From Neisseriaceae bacterium (GTDB taxonomy: Bacteria > Pseudomonadota > Gammaproteobacteria > Burkholderiales > Neisseriaceae): 64,000 nucleotides of DNA. The DNA lies in contig JAGOQM010000009.1 of NCBI GenBank assembly GCA_017991555.1, forward strand, positions 124,001 through 188,000. The letters are read 5' to 3'. The translations under genes and the position numbers were made by a program. Positions 52,611 through 61,345 of this stretch are shown here, in pieces. The notes beneath the pieces are model-generated. The model saw only the letters and a program-made list of their open reading frames with translations, searched no databases and was not told where the DNA came from. Position 1 is the first letter of the stretch; each line of letters begins with the position of its first letter.

Positions 52611-53201
52611 CTACCTAAGTTTTTGACCCGTTTTTAAATCGAAGATGGTGCTGGGTCGATGGTCATGGCCAATTTGACCAGGCACCATCATGACCGCATG
52701 ACCAAAAAGCGCCTGGGTTTGTCGTGTGGTTTTACACGAAACCCCGCCAGAAAAATTAGCCGAAGTCGAAATCAACGCCGTATTCAAACGCCGACACAAA
52801 TGTCTGGCCACAGGCTGGGCGTCTACCCGCACCGCCAGCGTGGTGTTTTGCTGCCCCCGTAAAGACGGCAAAACGCGCTGTGTGTTGGGGCATAAGAAGG
52901 TATACGGCCCTGGCCAATATTGATTCACCTGCGTCGTTTCCTCAGTGCTGAGGGGTTTAATCAAGCGTTTAAATTGATGCGCTGCTGCACCAATGACGAT
53001 TAAGCCTTTGTGCTGCGGCCTTTTTTTCAGTTTGATGATTTGTCGAATGGCGCGAGGATGGGTGGGTAACCCGCCTAGGCCAAAGCATGAGCCGGTGGGG
53101 TAGGCAATGACGCCGCCCTGTTTTAAATGGGCTTTCAGCGCCAGTAGTTCGGCGTGGCTGGCCACTCTTGGGGGAAACGGTCGGTGTGTGTGATCGGTCA
53201 T
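52611..53201 (-). CDS. tsaC: Threonylcarbamoyl-AMP synthase (TsaC/YrdC)
   Basis: 196 residues; makes threonylcarbamoyl-AMP for the t6A37 modification of tRNA. YPTGSCFGLGGLPTHPRAIRQIIKLKKRPQHKGLIVIG near residue 36 (K-R-x-x-x-K binding region), VNQYWPGPYTFLCP near 92, AVRVDAQPVARHLC near 122 and LISTSANFSGG near 143 match TsaC. Trm pathway context: trmO, which methylates t6A, is 1 kb away. GTG/ATG start with little leader; its neighbour purD starts upstream on the same strand. Confidence 0.92.
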   Translation of the reverse strand: MTDHTHRPFPPRVASHAELLALKAHLKQGGVIAYPTGSCFGLGGLPTHPRAIRQIIKLKKRPQHKGLIVIGAAAHQFKRLIKPLSTEETTQVNQYWPGPYTFLCPNTQRVLPSLRGQQNTTLAVRVDAQPVARHLCRRLNTALISTSANFSGGVSCKTTRQTQALFGHAVMMVPGQIGHDHRPSTIFDLKTGQKLR

Positions 53202-53254
53202 GATGAGGTTATGTGCGGCCAGAGGGTAAAACGTTTCTGGCCGCTGAATAAAAA

Positions 53255-54520
53255 TTAAAGGGCTTTGGCACCAATGTCGTGGCGGTAGTGGGCGCCCTCA
53301 AAATGAAGCGCATTCACCACACGATAGGCCTGTTCTTGGGCTTTGGCAATGTCATCGCCTAGGCCCACTGCACACAATACGCGTCCACCATTACTGACCA
53401 ATTGGCCTTCAGGGTTTAACTGCGTGCCTGCGTGGAACACTTTACCCAATTGATTGGCGGCCTCGATGCCGGTGATGGCGTCGCCTTTACGCGGCGCTTC
53501 TGGGTAGCCTTGAGCCGCCAGCACCACGCCCACGGCCACACGCTCATCCCACTTGGCCTCTACTTCATTAAGACGGCCATCAATACCGGCCTGAATCAGC
53601 TCAGGAAAGTCTGATTGTAAGCGGCTCATAATGGGTTGGGTTTCTGGGTCACCAAAACGACAGTTAAATTCGATGGTGTACGGTGCGCCAGAAGCATCAA
53701 TCATCAAGCCGGCGTATAAAAATCCGGTGTAAGGGTGGCCTTCAGCCGCCATGCCGCGCACCGTTGGCATGATGATCTCGTCCATGGTGCGTTGATACAC
53801 CGCATCGGTCACCACCGGTGCGGGGCTATACGCGCCCATGCCGCCGGTGTTAGGGCCTTGGTCTTGATCGTGTAAACGTTTGTGGTCTTGGCTGGTGGCC
53901 ATAGGTAAAACGTGTTCGCCATCCACCATCACAATAAAGCTGGCTTCTTCACCGGTTAAAAAGTCTTCAATCACCACGCGGGCGCCGGCAGCGCCCATGC
54001 TGTTGCCTAACAGCATGTCGTCAATGGCGCTGTGGGCTTCTTCTAGCGTCATGGCCACGATCACGCCTTTACCGGCGGCCAGGCCATCGGCCTTAATCAC
54101 AATGGGGGCGCCTTTGGCGTCCACATAGGCGTGGGCATCCGCAGCCACTTCGAACGTTTGGTAGCCCGCCGTGGGAATCTGGTATTTGGCCATAAAGGCT
54201 TTGGCAAAATCTTTTGAGCTTTCTAGCTGGGCTGCAAACTGAGTGGGGCCAAAGATGGCCAGGCCTGCGGCCTTAAAATCATTGACCACACCAGCGGCTA
54301 AAGGCGCTTCTGGGCCAACCACGGTAAACACCACCTGCTCATCACGGCAAAACTGAATCAGTTCTTTATGTTGGCTTAAAGGGATGTTTTTTACTTTAGG
54401 CTCTTGGGCGGTACCGGCATTGCCTGGCGCCACAAAAACTTGGGTGATGCGTGCTGATTGTGCCAAACGCCATGCCAAAGCATGTTCGCGGCCGCCTGAA
54501 CCTAAAACCAAAACGTTCAT
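53255..54520 (-). CDS. purD: Phosphoribosylamine-glycine ligase (GAR synthetase)
   Basis: 421 residues; second step of purine synthesis. MNVLVLGSGGREHALAWRLAQSA, TVVGPEAPLAAGVVNDF, SKDFAKAFMAKYQIPTAGYQTF, VIKADGLAAGKGVIVA near 142, QDHKRLHDQDQGPNTGGMGAYSPAPV near 214 and EFNCRFGDPETQ near 285 are the GARS-N, ATP-grasp and GARS-C motifs. Length is normal. tsaC lies 54 bp downstream. A GAATCC-type site precedes the ATG. Confidence 0.97.
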   Translation of the reverse strand: MNVLVLGSGGREHALAWRLAQSARITQVFVAPGNAGTAQEPKVKNIPLSQHKELIQFCRDEQVVFTVVGPEAPLAAGVVNDFKAAGLAIFGPTQFAAQLESSKDFAKAFMAKYQIPTAGYQTFEVAADAHAYVDAKGAPIVIKADGLAAGKGVIVAMTLEEAHSAIDDMLLGNSMGAAGARVVIEDFLTGEEASFIVMVDGEHVLPMATSQDHKRLHDQDQGPNTGGMGAYSPAPVVTDAVYQRTMDEIIMPTVRGMAAEGHPYTGFLYAGLMIDASGAPYTIEFNCRFGDPETQPIMSRLQSDFPELIQAGIDGRLNEVEAKWDERVAVGVVLAAQGYPEAPRKGDAITGIEAANQLGKVFHAGTQLNPEGQLVSNGGRVLCAVGLGDDIAKAQEQAYRVVNALHFEGAHYRHDIGAKAL

Positions 54521-54632
54521 GAAGAGAATCCTTTAAATAATGGTGGGCAGTAGTATAAGAGTAATGGGCTGTATTTTAAGCATGATTGGCCTAGGTTGAA
54601 AGGACTTAAACCACTTTCAGGCCAGATAGGCT

Positions 54633-54668
54633 AAAAAAAGCGGCTGATCCATAACAGATCAACCGCTT
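54633..54668 (-). terminator. Terminator of the patatin-like gene
   Basis: Stem AAGCGG-TGATC / GATCA-CCGCTT; T run on the minus strand, 16 bp after the stop. Confidence 0.82.
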
Positions 54669-54683
54669 GATTAGGCATTAAGG

Positions 54684-55544
54684 CTATTGAGCCAACAGGG
54701 CTCGAATCCTTGGCAAAGCCGCTCGCGCGGCTTTTTCACCCAGCTCGATGGCTTCTTTTTTCTGATCAAAGCCGCTCACTGCGCCCATAGACAAAACGTT
54801 GGGGCGGATCACCACGTCGGCTTTGGCCAACTCATTGTTTAAAGCCGTGGTGTTCATGATGTTGAGGCTTTGATCTAAGTAAGACCAAAAACCATCGCCC
54901 TTATTTTTGCTGGGCTTGGCGGTGATGTCGACGGCAATTACCTTGGTGGCCCCAAGTTGACGTGCGGCACTGACCGGTACCGGGGCGACTAAGCCGCCGT
55001 CAACGTATTGGCGACCGCTGATGGTGGCCGGTTGAAAAACGTTGGGGATGCTGGCCGAAGCGCGGACGGCTTGGCCGGCTTTGCCTTTATTGAACACCAC
55101 CATTTTACCGGTAGAAAAATCGGTGGCCACGGCCCCAAATTTAATGGGGTAGTTTTGCATTAATTGCTGTTTGGTTTTAACGTTGATGTACTGCGCCAGC
55201 TTTTCGCCCTTGATTAAGCCTTTAAAGGACAAGGCAAAATCAATCACGTCGGCCTTGTTCATGATTTCGGCTTCAAGCTCCAATCGGTCAGGGCTCATGC
55301 CCGAAGCGTACATACTGCCCACTACGGCTCCAGCACTGGTGCCAGTGACGATCTTAACCGGAATGCCGGCTTCTTTTAACACCTTAATCACGCCAATGTG
55401 GGCAAAGCCTTTAGAGGCACCGCCGCCTAAGGCCAGGCCAATTACGGGGGCGGGTTTAGAGGGCTTAACTGGGGGTGGGCTGCTGGTGCTGCCACAGGCG
55501 GCCACAATCAAGCTACTCAACAAAACACTGATGCGTTTTAACAT
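54684..55544 (-). CDS. Patatin-like phospholipase, lipoprotein (RssA type)
   Basis: 286 residues. A lipoprotein signal peptide with lipobox VAAC (Cys17) means it is anchored in the envelope. The patatin domain has the oxyanion loop LALGGGASKGFAHIG near residue 38, the nucleophile elbow GTSAG (Ser70) and the catalytic Asp182 in YVDGGLVAPVPV. E. coli RssA is cytoplasmic; this one, like some Neisseria and Pseudomonas homologues, carries a lipobox. Its substrate is unknown. A distinct transcript with its own terminator. Confidence 0.9.
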   Translation of the reverse strand: MLKRISVLLSSLIVAACGSTSSPPPVKPSKPAPVIGLALGGGASKGFAHIGVIKVLKEAGIPVKIVTGTSAGAVVGSMYASGMSPDRLELEAEIMNKADVIDFALSFKGLIKGEKLAQYINVKTKQQLMQNYPIKFGAVATDFSTGKMVVFNKGKAGQAVRASASIPNVFQPATISGRQYVDGGLVAPVPVSAARQLGATKVIAVDITAKPSKNKGDGFWSYLDQSLNIMNTTALNNELAKADVVIRPNVLSMGAVSGFDQKKEAIELGEKAARAALPRIRALLAQ

Positions 55545-55579
55545 AACCTATACTCATAAAAAAACTGATTTTAAAGGCC

Positions 55580-56398
55580 TTAAGCCTCGGGACGTTTGGG
55601 GTAAAAATTAACCACCGATTGTTGATCGGGCAAGGTTATTTTTTTCAAGCCATGACCATAGATCACTTCTAGGGTGATTTGGTTTAGTTCGCCGGTACTA
55701 AAACCTTGATCAATCAGTGATTTTATCGAAGGGTCAGCACTAATGTCTTGATCAAACAGGGTTTTGGCATTAATAATGTGGTAGTCACGCCAAAATGATT
55801 CGGCACTTTGATAGGTCAGATTCATTTTTTCCATGTCCATCACCGGCTCATTAAAGCCGTTGTAAAACATCATGTCGCCTAAGTCATGCATGTCCCATAA
55901 GCGCTGGGCCGTGAGGGTTACGTTGTGCTTGGCTAAATAGGCCACAATTTCTTGCAAAGTATCTGGCCCAAGCGCACTAAAAAACAGCAAACCGTCTTTT
56001 TTTAAGGCATCAGACCACTGCGGAAATACCGTCACCGGATCGGCTTCCGTATAGAGGGCCAAGTTACTCCAAACAAAATCAGCGCTGGCCACAGGTAAGG
56101 GTGCATTGACCGGTTGTTGTGTATGGACCGTATTTTTCTTGGTTAGTTTTTGCCAGATTGAGCGTTGTTTTTGTTGGTTGGTTTGGCTGTAGGCCAAAAA
56201 CTCGGCGCGAGGGTCGAAAACGCTGAGTTGAACCTGTGGGTAACGCTGTACCAAAAGGGCAGCGCTCTCATTAAAATCGGCGCCCACGATAAAAACGTGT
56301 TCGGGTTGTTTCTTAATGAGCAATAGGCGCTCATCCATGCGTTTAGCGAGTTCGGTGTAGACAAACCAATCTTTGGCTTGCCAAGTGGTGTTGATCAT
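55580..56398 (-). CDS. bioC: Malonyl-ACP O-methyltransferase (BioC-like)
   Basis: 272 residues. A class I SAM methyltransferase with FIVGADFNESAALLVQRYPQVQLSVFDPRAEFLAYS (motif I region near 38), ADFVWSNLALYTEADPVTVFPQWSDALKKDGLLFFSALGPDTLQEI near 107, and LWDMHDLGDMMFYNGFNEPVMDMEKM near 167, which is the BioC-type tail. It starts pimeloyl synthesis by methylating malonyl-ACP. The start overlaps the stop of bioH by four bases (ATGA), a strong sign that they work together. Confidence 0.9.
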   Translation of the reverse strand: MINTTWQAKDWFVYTELAKRMDERLLLIKKQPEHVFIVGADFNESAALLVQRYPQVQLSVFDPRAEFLAYSQTNQQKQRSIWQKLTKKNTVHTQQPVNAPLPVASADFVWSNLALYTEADPVTVFPQWSDALKKDGLLFFSALGPDTLQEIVAYLAKHNVTLTAQRLWDMHDLGDMMFYNGFNEPVMDMEKMNLTYQSAESFWRDYHIINAKTLFDQDISADPSIKSLIDQGFSTGELNQITLEVIYGHGLKKITLPDQQSVVNFYPKRPEA

Positions 56399-57138
56399 AG
56401 TGTGGCCCAAAACTGAGTCAGCGTGTGGGCAAACTCATCTGCGTGTGAAAGAAAGGGGGCGTGCGAGGCGCGCTCAAAAAAATGTAGTTGGCTGTCGGCA
56501 ATGTGCTGGTGTAGGTAAGTCCCCATGGCGGCAGGGGTGATGGCGTCTTTTTGGCCAAACAACAGCAAGGTGGGTGCTTGTATCAGGCTTAAGCAAGCGC
56601 GGGCATCAGAACCTTCAATGGCCTCTAAGGCCAGCGCGAGGGCCGGTGGTGGGCCATATTGGCAAACCAAGGGCAAAACCTGCTTTAAGATGGGCAGATT
56701 CTCTTTCGCGTATAAAAACTGGAGCTGAAAGAACTGCGTCATGTATTTATCGAAATCCTGATTAAACAGCGTGACCATCTTGGCCAAGGCCGGGTTTTTA
56801 AGCCCTTCCGGATGGTCTGTAGCCGCCAAAAATTTAGCAAAGCTGGCGGTTAAGCACAGGCTTTTAACCAAATGAGGGTGGTGGGCGGCTAAATACAGCG
56901 CAATGTGGCCGCCTAAAGACCAACCGACCAAATGAACCGGCTCGGTTAGGGTTGCCGCCAAATCGTTGGCAATGGCCGCAACGTCAAAAGTGGCCGGCAT
57001 GGCAGCCACGCCGTGGCCCGGTAAGTCTGGTGCCAGATAAACGCCTTCGGCAGGCAGCTTGGTGATTAAATCATCAAAGACATGATGGTTTGCAGCCCAA
57101 CCATGGAGCAACAAAACAGGGGAAGAAAGGGACAGCAT
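56395..57138 (-). CDS. bioH: Pimeloyl-ACP methyl ester carboxylesterase BioH
   Basis: 247 residues; removes the methyl group from pimeloyl-ACP methyl ester, closing the BioC-BioH route to biotin. Alpha/beta hydrolase features: LLLHGWAANHHVF near 9, VYLAPDLPGHG near 33, the nucleophile elbow VGWSLGGH (Ser74), the Asp in LFGQKDAITP and the His in ERASHAPFLSH. The start at 57138 is at the family position. Its start codon overlaps the start codon of the divergent comF-like gene on the CATG word. Confidence 0.92.
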   Translation of the reverse strand: MLSLSSPVLLLHGWAANHHVFDDLITKLPAEGVYLAPDLPGHGVAAMPATFDVAAIANDLAATLTEPVHLVGWSLGGHIALYLAAHHPHLVKSLCLTASFAKFLAATDHPEGLKNPALAKMVTLFNQDFDKYMTQFFQLQFLYAKENLPILKQVLPLVCQYGPPPALALALEAIEGSDARACLSLIQAPTLLLFGQKDAITPAAMGTYLHQHIADSQLHFFERASHAPFLSHADEFAHTLTQFWATL

Positions 57139-57865
57139 GTTAAACAAAATACTCCGCAAAAGCCAACAAGGATTAAAGCAAATCCTTGGTTCAATGTGCG
57201 TATTATGCCACGAAAAAATCAGCCCCCACACCTTGGCCGTGTGCGCCGCCTGCCAACGACGGCTGTCTTTTACGGAAGAGGCCTGTCCTTTATGTGCCAT
57301 TCATAGCTTTGACAGTCAGGTGTGCGGGCGGTGCCAACAAAAGCAAACGCCGCTGTCGCATTGTTTTGCCAGCTATGATTATGCGTTTCCGATGGCGGGT
57401 TTATTACAGGCGTTTAAATACCAAAAAAAACTGATGCTGGCTCGCGCACTGGGACAATTAATGCAACAAAGGCCGCCGCCGTTTATGGGTTTGGCGTTTC
57501 AACACGTGTTGGCAGTGCCGATCAGTGCCCCAAAATGGCGCGAAAGAGGGTTTAATCAAAGTGACGAATTGGCAAAATACGTTGCGAGACATTGGCAGAT
57601 TCCTTTAATATCGTCGCATTTGTGTGATCGCGTCGCGACCCAATCACAGTCTCAATTAAATGAATCACAGCGAATTAAAAATGTCAGCGGCGTGTTCTCG
57701 TTTAACAGAGTCAAATTTAATGCAGATCAAGGTAAAATTTTGTTAATCGACGACGTTTTGACCACTTGTGCAACAGTTTCCGAAATAGGGTCTGAGCTCA
57801 AGCGTCATGGGCGATTCGAGGTGTATGTGTGGGCCCTATTAAAAAAACAAATCGTAAAAATTTGA
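57137..57865 (+). CDS. comF: ComF/GntX-family phosphoribosyltransferase-like protein
   Basis: 242 residues. An N-terminal four-cysteine zinc region (CVLCHEKISPHTLAVCAACQRRL, then CPLC...CGRCQQK) and a C-terminal PRTase-fold domain with the PRPP motif ILLIDDVLTTCATVSEIG near residue 200. In naturally competent bacteria ComF is needed for DNA uptake; in E. coli the homologue GntX is next to bioH, also divergently. The start overlaps that of bioH. ATG with AAAGGG upstream. Confidence 0.9.
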   Translation: MLNKILRKSQQGLKQILGSMCVLCHEKISPHTLAVCAACQRRLSFTEEACPLCAIHSFDSQVCGRCQQKQTPLSHCFASYDYAFPMAGLLQAFKYQKKLMLARALGQLMQQRPPPFMGLAFQHVLAVPISAPKWRERGFNQSDELAKYVARHWQIPLISSHLCDRVATQSQSQLNESQRIKNVSGVFSFNRVKFNADQGKILLIDDVLTTCATVSEIGSELKRHGRFEVYVWALLKKQIVKI

Positions 57866-57905
57866 CTAGTCTGTTCTTTTTATTGCATATTGCCGAGTAA
57901 TTATT

Positions 57906-58370
57906 ATGTTCACAGTAGTACTGTATCAACCTGAGATTCCACCAAATACGGGCAACATCATCAGATTATGTGCCAATACGGGTGTGGATCTACATTTAGT
58001 GAAACCCTTAGGGTTTCCTCTTGATTCCAGCAAAATGCGTCGTGCAGGGTTGGATTATCATGAGTTTGCTCACGTCACGGTACACGAAGATTTTGACGCT
58101 TGTTTAACCGCGTTAGCGGGCAAAAGAATCTTTGCGTTAACCACAAAAGGTCACACCAGACCGGACCAAGTTCAGTTTCAGGATGGCGACGTTTTTTTAT
58201 TCGGCCCTGAAACCCGCGGTTTGCCAGCAGATATTCTGGATGCGCTGCCCGCGGCACAAAAGGTCAGATTACCCATGATGCCGGATAGCCGTAGTATGAA
58301 TTTATCCAATACGGTTGCGGTCATGGTGTTTGAAGCCTGGCGTCAATTGGACTATGTGGGTGGGCAATAA
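57906..58370 (+). CDS. trmL: tRNA (cytidine/uridine34-2'-O)-methyltransferase TrmL
   Basis: 154 residues; SPOUT methyltransferase that methylates the wobble ribose of two leucine tRNAs. [34 protein letters not shown] at the start, [12 protein letters not shown] near residue 97 and [24 protein letters not shown] near 120 (the trefoil-knot SAM pocket) are all present. Normal length. Follows comF after 40 bp. Confidence 0.95.
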   Translation: MFTVVLYQPEIPPNTGNIIRLCANTGVDLHLVKPLGFPLDSSKMRRAGLDYHEFAHVTVHEDFDACLTALAGKRIFALTTKGHTRPDQVQFQDGDVFLFGPETRGLPADILDALPAAQKVRLPMMPDSRSMNLSNTVAVMVFEAWRQLDYVGGQ

Positions 58371-58433
58371 CACTTTAAGGTTAAATTAAAGTGGCTAAAG
58401 ACAGGGGGATCGTACGTTTAGGAGGTTAGTTTT

Positions 58434-59105
58434 CTGAATTCGATTTTTTTAAGACTGATGATGTGTGTGGGCTTGTTAAGCTTCGCCACCGTAGCGCCTG
58501 CCGCTAAAGTGGTTCAGCCCAAGCCTGCTGCAACGGCTAAAAAAAATGTTGTCACCATTCCCAAAGAACCCTTACATCGTGCCGCCAATATGAGCTACAA
58601 AGTAGCCGGCAAACGTTACTACCCAAGTAAGGAAATCGTGAAATTTGTGCAAGAAGGCCGCGCCTCTTGGTACGGTAATCAGTTTCACGGACGCAAAACC
58701 ACATCAGAAGAAGTCTACAATATGTATGACTACACTGCGGCCCACCCTACGTTGCCTATTCCTAGTTACGTTAAAGTAACCAACTTGGCCAACAATAAAG
58801 AGGTGGTGGTACGCATTAATGATCGTGGGCCGTTTAGTAAAAGCCGCGTCATCGACCTATCTTATGCCGCCGCCAAAAAATTAGGCTACATCAATAAAGG
58901 CACTGCCGAAGTGCGTATTGAGCAAGTGACGCCGGGTGAGCAAATTGCGGTCAACACACAAGATCCTCGTTTCGTGCCGGTGACGGTTCGTCAGGAACAA
59001 GAGGCTGCGGATTTTGTGAAATACGTCAACGACGCCAATCGCAACAAAAAACCATTAGACGCCATGAATGGCCGTACAGAAACGTTAAAAGACAAAGTCA
59101 TTTAA
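58434..59105 (+). CDS. rlpA: RlpA-like septal ring lytic transglycosylase, probable CTG start
   Basis: About 224 residues if the CTG at 58434 is the start. A perfect AGGAGG (58420-58425) lies 8 bp before this CTG and 32 bp before the first ATG (58458). From the CTG the leader reads (M)NSIFLRLMMCVGLLSFATVAPAA, with a basic residue and a hydrophobic core as a signal peptide should; from the ATG no positive charge remains. The RlpA double-psi barrel follows: GRASWYGNQFHGRKTTSEEVYNM, YVKVTNLANNKEVVVRINDRGPF and VIDLSYAAAKKLG. RlpA cleaves bare glycan strands at the septum. No lipobox and no SPOR domain here. Confidence 0.82.
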   Translation: MNSIFLRLMMCVGLLSFATVAPAAKVVQPKPAATAKKNVVTIPKEPLHRAANMSYKVAGKRYYPSKEIVKFVQEGRASWYGNQFHGRKTTSEEVYNMYDYTAAHPTLPIPSYVKVTNLANNKEVVVRINDRGPFSKSRVIDLSYAAAKKLGYINKGTAEVRIEQVTPGEQIAVNTQDPRFVPVTVRQEQEAADFVKYVNDANRNKKPLDAMNGRTETLKDKVI

Positions 59106-59122
59106 CGTCCGCTAAGATGGTC

Positions 59123-59157
59123 AAAAAAAGACTGAGCCCTAGGCTCAGTCTTTTTTT
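59123..59157. terminator. Bidirectional terminator between rlpA and rarD
   Basis: AAAAAAAGACTGAGCC-CTA-GGCTCAGTCTTTTTTT hairpin. Confidence 0.93.
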
Positions 59158-60052
59158 ATGCGTGTTTGGGATGGGTTTTACTGTACCAACCGCTGAGTAA
59201 GTACAGCAGCACTGCGGCCCACACCAGCACAAAGCCCATAAAGCGATTCCATTCAAACACCTCATTAAACACCAACAGCCCTAACACGAACTGAATCGTC
59301 GGTGAAATGTACTGAATAATGCCCAATAGGGACAAAGGAATGCGCTTGGCACCGGCCGCAAACAGCAATAAGGGCACAGAGGTCACCACGCCTGAAAACA
59401 GCAGCACCAGCATGCCCAGCGTTGGTAAACTGGCAAACATGAGGCGACCGTGCACGCCTTCGTACAATAAATACAAGACGGCCAAGGGCGTCATTAAAAA
59501 GGTTTCAACCGCCAGGCCCGGAATGGCGCCCAGCGGCGCCAGCTTACGCAACAGCCCATAAAATCCAAACGACAGGGTCAGGCCAATGGCCACATAAGGC
59601 ACGGTGCCCGCCAACCAGGTCAGCCACAGGATGGCGCCAGCGGCCAAGGCCAAAGCAAAGTATTGCAGGGTATTGAGCGATTCTTTAAAAAAGACTCGGC
59701 CTAAGAAAATGCTGAATAAAGGCGTCATGAAATAGCCCAGACTGGCGTCTAGAACGTGGTGGTTGGCAATGGCCCACAGGTAAATGAGCCAGTTCATCGA
59801 CAGCATAAAGGCCGATAGGCCCAAAATGGTTAAGGTTCTTTTTTGAGAAAAAGCTTTGTAAACCGCACGGCCTTCTCTTAAAAAAATAACCAAAAGGGTG
59901 GCAAATAGGGCCGACCAACAGATGCGCTGGGCCAGCGTTTGAAACGGATCTAAATCGCCGAGAGGATACCAATAAAGGGGGAATAAGCCCCATATGATGT
60001 AGCAGCCTATGGTAAAGAGGATGCCTTTTTTATATGCAGAGGAGTCAACCAT
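59156..60052 (-). CDS. rarD: RarD-family EamA transporter
   Basis: About 298 residues from MVDSSAYKKG; ten membrane segments. GILFTIGCYIIWGLFPLYWYPLGDLDPFQTLAQRICWS at the start, NWLIYLWAIANHHVLDASLGYFMTPLFSIFLG near 75, YGLLRKLAPLGAIPGLAVETFLMTPLAVLYL and PLSLLGIIQYISPTIQFVLGLLVFNE are the RarD pattern. RarD is named for chloramphenicol sensitivity, but its natural substrate is unknown. A more upstream start (60103) is possible. Confidence 0.9.
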   Translation of the reverse strand: MVDSSAYKKGILFTIGCYIIWGLFPLYWYPLGDLDPFQTLAQRICWSALFATLLVIFLREGRAVYKAFSQKRTLTILGLSAFMLSMNWLIYLWAIANHHVLDASLGYFMTPLFSIFLGRVFFKESLNTLQYFALALAAGAILWLTWLAGTVPYVAIGLTLSFGFYGLLRKLAPLGAIPGLAVETFLMTPLAVLYLLYEGVHGRLMFASLPTLGMLVLLFSGVVTSVPLLLFAAGAKRIPLSLLGIIQYISPTIQFVLGLLVFNEVFEWNRFMGFVLVWAAVLLYLLSGWYSKTHPKHA

Positions 60053-60267
60053 TGTTGCACTAGCCTTTAAGTGTGTGGGGGATTTTCGAGGGGTGAGCCC
60101 CAAGGATAAGACTAGCCGCTAAAAAAACCAAGGTAGGGGGGGTGATTTTGGTTTATTTTTAAGGGCATTGGTAGGAATGGTCTTTAATTTTAAATAGGTG
60201 ATGGCTTTGATTGAAAGTGCGTGGGCTGTCACCGAGCCACAGCAAGGTGAACGGTGGGCTGATGCGG
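60053..60267. other. Intergenic between rarD and pilT
   Basis: No gene or terminator recognised. Confidence 0.4.
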
Positions 60268-61263
60268 TTAAATCAGCTGCTGCCGTTGTAACTGTTCAAG
60301 CGCCTGAGCCATGGTTTGCATCCCCACCGCTTTTTGCGTTTGTAAAATACTGGGGATTTGAACCACCTTGTGTTCTCGAATTAAATGCGCAATCGCCGGT
60401 GTGTTGATGAGGACTTCAAAAGCGGCGATGCGCCCCGGCGCCGGTTTCTTTTTGATTAAGGTTTGCGCCACAATGGCCACTAGGCTTGCGGCCAGCTGCG
60501 CTCGGATGAGGTTTTTTTCAGCATCGGGAAAAACATCCAAAAGGCGGTGTATGGTTTGCGCCGCGCTGGGGCTGTGGAGGGTGGCCAAAACCAAGTGGCC
60601 TGTTTCGGCTGCGGTTAAGGCCAAGCGGATGCTGTTTAAGTCGCGTAGCTCACTCAACACCAGCACATCGGGGTCAGCCCTAAGCGCGTCGTTTAACGCC
60701 GTGGCTAAGTCCAAGGCATCGACGTCTAGGTCGCGTTGATTGATCAAGCTACGCTCGCTTTGATGGAGGTATTCTATCGGGGCCTCGAGGGTGAGCACGT
60801 GTTTTTGCTGGTGTTGGTTGATGCTGGCGATTAGGGCCGCTAAGGTGGTAGACTTTCCCGAACCGGTGGGGCCAGTACATAAAATTAAGCCCCGCGACGT
60901 TTGGGCTAAAGAAGCCAATATGGGCGGCGCCCGTAGCGCCTCTAGGGTGGGGATGTCGGCATTAAGATAACGAAACGTCAGGCTGGGGCCTAAGCGCTGG
61001 TTAAAGGCATGGCCCCGAAAGCGTTGGCCTTGCGCGCTGGTGTAGGCAAAGTCGACGGCCCGTTGTTGCTGTAGCCGTTGCATTTGCTTTGGGCTTAAGG
61101 CTTGTGCCTGTAATGGCGCCATCTGTGTTGCGGCAATGGGTGGGTAGGGCAACGCGACTAAATCACCATCTAAGCGCAGGTAGGGCGGCTGGCCGCTGCT
61201 GAGGTGTAGGTCAGAAGCCTGATGCTGACGGCACAGCAACAGATAATCGTTTAATGTCAGCAT
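60268..61263 (-). CDS. pilT: Type IV pilus retraction ATPase PilT-like
   Basis: 331 residues; a hexameric ATPase that powers pilus retraction. Walker A GPTGSGKST (131-138), the Asp box (LTLEAPIEYLH), a Walker B region VLVLSELRD with Glu205, and the His box TAAETGHLVLATLHS near 217 are present, as is the C-terminal LIREHKVVQIPSILQTQKAVGMQTM, which is the AIRNLIRE-type tail. The Walker B region reads SELRD where canonical PilT has GEMRD. The yggS-proC-yggT block directly beyond it is its usual neighbour. A PilT or PilU-like paralogue cannot be excluded. Confidence 0.88.
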   Translation of the reverse strand: MLTLNDYLLLCRQHQASDLHLSSGQPPYLRLDGDLVALPYPPIAATQMAPLQAQALSPKQMQRLQQQRAVDFAYTSAQGQRFRGHAFNQRLGPSLTFRYLNADIPTLEALRAPPILASLAQTSRGLILCTGPTGSGKSTTLAALIASINQHQQKHVLTLEAPIEYLHQSERSLINQRDLDVDALDLATALNDALRADPDVLVLSELRDLNSIRLALTAAETGHLVLATLHSPSAAQTIHRLLDVFPDAEKNLIRAQLAASLVAIVAQTLIKKKPAPGRIAAFEVLINTPAIAHLIREHKVVQIPSILQTQKAVGMQTMAQALEQLQRQQLI

Positions 61264-61345
61264 AGTGGTGAACGCCCCGTGTGATCCAGACGAATATTAT
61301 GACATTTAATTTTACTGAGACCAAGCGGCCTTAGGGGGATAAAAC

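Noticed and set aside
4021..54060. A GC-skew switch across the proposed oriC
   Set aside because: Hand counts in a few 60-base lines disagreed between genes on the two strands; it needs a full computation.
60198..60407. Small plus-strand frame overlapping the end of pilT
   Set aside because: No ribosome site and overlaps the conserved pilT C-terminus.
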